DNA of 64,000 nucleotides from Anaerosporobacter mobilis DSM 15930 (lineage in GTDB: Bacteria; Bacillota; Clostridia; Lachnospirales; Lachnospiraceae), in assembly GCF_900142955.1 (NCBI RefSeq), contig NZ_FRCP01000005.1, positions 496,001 to 560,000 of the forward strand, read 5' to 3'. Shown piece by piece: positions 62,391 through 64,000 of the stretch. Position numbers and translations under genes: made by a program. Under the pieces are notes generated by a model that was given only the letters and a program-made list of their open reading frames with translations, searched no databases and had not been told where the DNA came from. How positions within the stretch are numbered: position 1 is the first letter of the stretch; every line of letters starts with the position of its first letter.

Positions 62391-62571
62391 ACTCAAACTT
62401 CGTACATAAAAAACTTCAATTAAAGTGGGGAATTGCTATATTCATAAGAAAAACTATCTGAACACGTCAGCACTGTACTGACTACGTGTGAAAGCTAAGC
62501 GAGAGCGGGGTTTTCGCTGAATATGGCAGTTAACTACTCTTCGCAATCTTCAAGTACGAAGTTTGAGTTTA
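62391..62571. repeat. Fold-back element next to the GTPase-nuclease promoter
   Basis: Perfect 15-bp terminal inverted repeats ACTCAAACTTCGTAC/GTACGAAGTTTGAGT at 62391-62405 and 62557-62571. Inside are TGCTATATTCA/TGAATATGGCA and ACACGTCAG/CTGACTACGTGT. The right half matches the partial repeat at 23626-23708. No target duplication is obvious. A TATAAT at 62381-62386, probably the -10 of the GTPase-nuclease gene, lies 4 nt outside the left end, so the element supplies the -35 region and spacer. Besides this the 62296-62689 gap holds nothing recognisable. Confidence 0.75.
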
Positions 62572-62689
62572 TTATTAATTCTATTCTAACATAATCTGCT
62601 TCGGAAACCAAGAATTGAGTATATGAAATGATAGGATTCAGTATCAAAAGGTCACAAACAACGTTGGAGACGTGATTCACTATATGTAA

Positions 62690-63793
62690 TTAGTCATTTT
62701 TTAGATAGCGATCAAAGAATTGTAAGATTGACGAATTCAGCTTTCTTACAGTTTTATCAACATTAAGAGTTATATCTTGTCCGAATACCAAGGTAAGCGG
62801 TGGGCATGAATACGCCAAATCTGTTAGTGTCATATGCCCAGCGCCTTGTATATAGATATGTTCTTCTACGACTCTATCATCCGATAACATCTTATAGTTT
62901 TCTTCATACTGAGTCCATTTGCTTAGATTCTTCCAGGAACTATCGCTATATACATTCAATACGGGAACTGGATATGGCTCCTCCTTCCATAGGAAAGTAT
63001 TGTCTTTCACCCCAATAATATCACACATGTAAGGTGCTTCTAGAACAACTACGGCTTTCACATCCTCTCGATCCCGTCCTACCCCTGCTGCTGCAGAACC
63101 TCCCATAGAGTGTCCCATTACACCGATTGCTGATGGATCAACTAGTTGATATACATATTCACCTTCATCTATCTTTGCATTGGATAGAATCGTATCAATG
63201 ACAAAATTCATATCTCCTGTACGTACAGACATCCATTTTTGGTAGTACTCATAGCTTTGTTCTTTATTCTTCTTAGCATTCTCCTTCATTGTTTCAGAAC
63301 GAAATGAGGAAGACATTGGTATCTTCTTTCCCTTCTTATCTTTCGTTTTAAAACATTGATATGTATGGTCGATGGCGCAAACCACATATCCATGGCTTGC
63401 TAATTCCTCATATAATGCCACATTGCTTTCTTTCACACCAAACGTACCATGAGAGAACACAATCAAAGGTGATTCACCATAATTCTCCTTATCCATTTCT
63501 TCTGGATACCAGAACTTCACGTTAAGCCAACGATTCTCCTTTTGATTTGAATACGTTTCTAAACGGTTTTTATCTACATAAGTTGTAGTGAAGGTTCCTA
63601 CTACATATTCTCCAGTAGGTTTTGGTAGTTCATATTTAGGAAAAAGCATAAGAATAACTGTAGCAACAAGTAACGCTACTCCTCCCAATATACAGCAATA
63701 TCCTGCAGGTGTATGATTTGACTTATTCGATATACAAAATACAATGAATATTATTTCTAATAAACAACTAATTCCTAAGATTATTGTTCTCAC
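62690..63793 (-). CDS. Membrane-linked alpha/beta hydrolase (PAF-acetylhydrolase/chlorophyllase-like)
   Basis: Hydrolase of 367 aa starting at a GTG with GGGGAG upstream. Two N-terminal hydrophobic helices (IILGISCLLEIIFIVFCI, GYCCILGGVALLVATVILML) anchor a domain with oxyanion block PLIVFSHGTFGV, nucleophile elbow GVMGHSMGGSA, acidic VLNVYSDSS and histidine block QGAGHMTLTDLA. Small-ester or lipid hydrolysis is the likely class of reaction; substrate unknown. Not obviously linked to its neighbours. Confidence 0.85.
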   Translation of the reverse strand: MRTIILGISCLLEIIFIVFCISNKSNHTPAGYCCILGGVALLVATVILMLFPKYELPKPTGEYVVGTFTTTYVDKNRLETYSNQKENRWLNVKFWYPEEMDKENYGESPLIVFSHGTFGVKESNVALYEELASHGYVVCAIDHTYQCFKTKDKKGKKIPMSSSFRSETMKENAKKNKEQSYEYYQKWMSVRTGDMNFVIDTILSNAKIDEGEYVYQLVDPSAIGVMGHSMGGSAAAGVGRDREDVKAVVVLEAPYMCDIIGVKDNTFLWKEEPYPVPVLNVYSDSSWKNLSKWTQYEENYKMLSDDRVVEEHIYIQGAGHMTLTDLAYSCPPLTLVFGQDITLNVDKTVRKLNSSILQFFDRYLKND

Positions 63794-63867
63794 AATTTAA
63801 CTCCCCATTCATTCTATAAATTTTAATAACTAGAACAAGTATACAATATTTTTCTATAATATAACAG

Positions 63868-63910
63868 AAAAAAGACCTAACAGAACCTAGCATCGATTCT
63901 ATTAAGGTCT
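63868..63910 (-). terminator. Terminator of the chemotaxis-receptor gene
   Basis: AGACCT...AGGTCT outer stem with a largely paired TAATAGAATC/GGTTCTGTTA inner part, followed by six T on the minus strand. It lies 20 nt after the receptor stop codon. Confidence 0.75.
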
Positions 63911-63929
63911 AATCATACTCATTGATATA

Positions 63930-64000
63930 TTATTTTAACTGAAACCGATTAACCAATTCCGTCATGGATATTGCCTGTGCAGACAATTCTTCACTGGTAG
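63930..64000 (-). CDS. Methyl-accepting chemotaxis protein, C-terminal end (5' part off window)
   Basis: Only the last 22 codons are in view, reading TSEELSAQAISMTELVNRF to the stop. This is the highly conserved end of bacterial chemoreceptors (EELSAQA..M..LV..F). The rest, with the sensor domain, lies beyond the right edge. A terminator follows. Confidence 0.8.
   Translation of the reverse strand, partial: TSEELSAQAISMTELVNRFQLK

Overview
The window is AT-rich, almost wholly protein-coding DNA from an anaerobic, plant-fibre-degrading Clostridia bacterium. The mix of a glycyl-radical ribonucleotide reductase, rubrerythrin, many Lachnospiraceae-type ABC modules and a hemicellulose island resembles Lachnoclostridium (Clostridium) phytofermentans and relatives; that assignment is from recall, not a search. 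I see no tRNA, rRNA, CRISPR array, phage or insertion-sequence transposase. Nearly everything is on the minus strand; the exceptions are an AraC regulator, a DtxR regulator and a GABA-catabolic pair.

Layout: (1) 1-5059: anaerobic nrdD (cut by the left edge, with a glutaredoxin-like tail and NrdR boxes), hflX and a TPR lipoprotein, then 5111-5541, a 125-bp tandem repeat rich in hairpins. (2) 5608-12910: translation and antibiotic-stress block: two ABC-F proteins behind a leader-peptide attenuator, a radical SAM/TetR operon with twin operators, and a GNAT acetyltransferase behind a second leader-peptide attenuator. (3) 12919-28448: signalling, envelope and transport genes: an Xre-PLDc_N-ABC module, a membrane-anchored hydrolase, a GT51 glycosyltransferase, an RnfC-like/TetR operon that mirrors the radical SAM/TetR one, an ArsR-ABC exporter module, a His-rich CsoR and a two-gene chromate transporter. 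(4) 28703-43881: xylan side-chain and oligosaccharide island (three GH43, GH3, GH67, GH8, an SGNH acetylesterase, a Gfo/Idh oxidoreductase, an AraC regulator); one GH43 is split by a homopolymer frameshift. (5) 44277-51697: rubrerythrin, TtcA-like/cysteine desulfurase pair, a Fur-like protein and a complete Feo iron-uptake operon with a divergent DtxR regulator. (6) 51833-55761: PucR plus GABA aminotransferase and 4-hydroxybutyrate dehydrogenase. (7) 55758-59464: zinc-type ABC uptake operon with accessory membrane and lipoprotein genes. (8) 59644-64000: a Tet-type ribosomal-protection GTPase fused to a Rae1/YacP-type NYN nuclease domain, a second alpha/beta hydrolase, and the end of a chemotaxis receptor.

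The most striking item is the 883-residue GTPase-nuclease fusion (59644-62295). It joins an A-site-binding translational GTPase to a domain whose B. subtilis homologue cuts mRNA in the ribosomal A site. Its domain IV loop lacks the tyrosine-serine-proline tip of TetM, so it may be a ribosome-rescue or quality-control factor and not a tetracycline-resistance protein. The two leader-peptide attenuators in block 2 also suggest regulation by drug-stalled ribosomes. Several structured repeats stand out: the 125-bp tandem array, a 270-bp fold-back element with 6-bp target duplications at the stop codon of the Fur-like gene, and a second fold-back element whose terminal repeat lies in the promoter region of the GTPase-nuclease gene.
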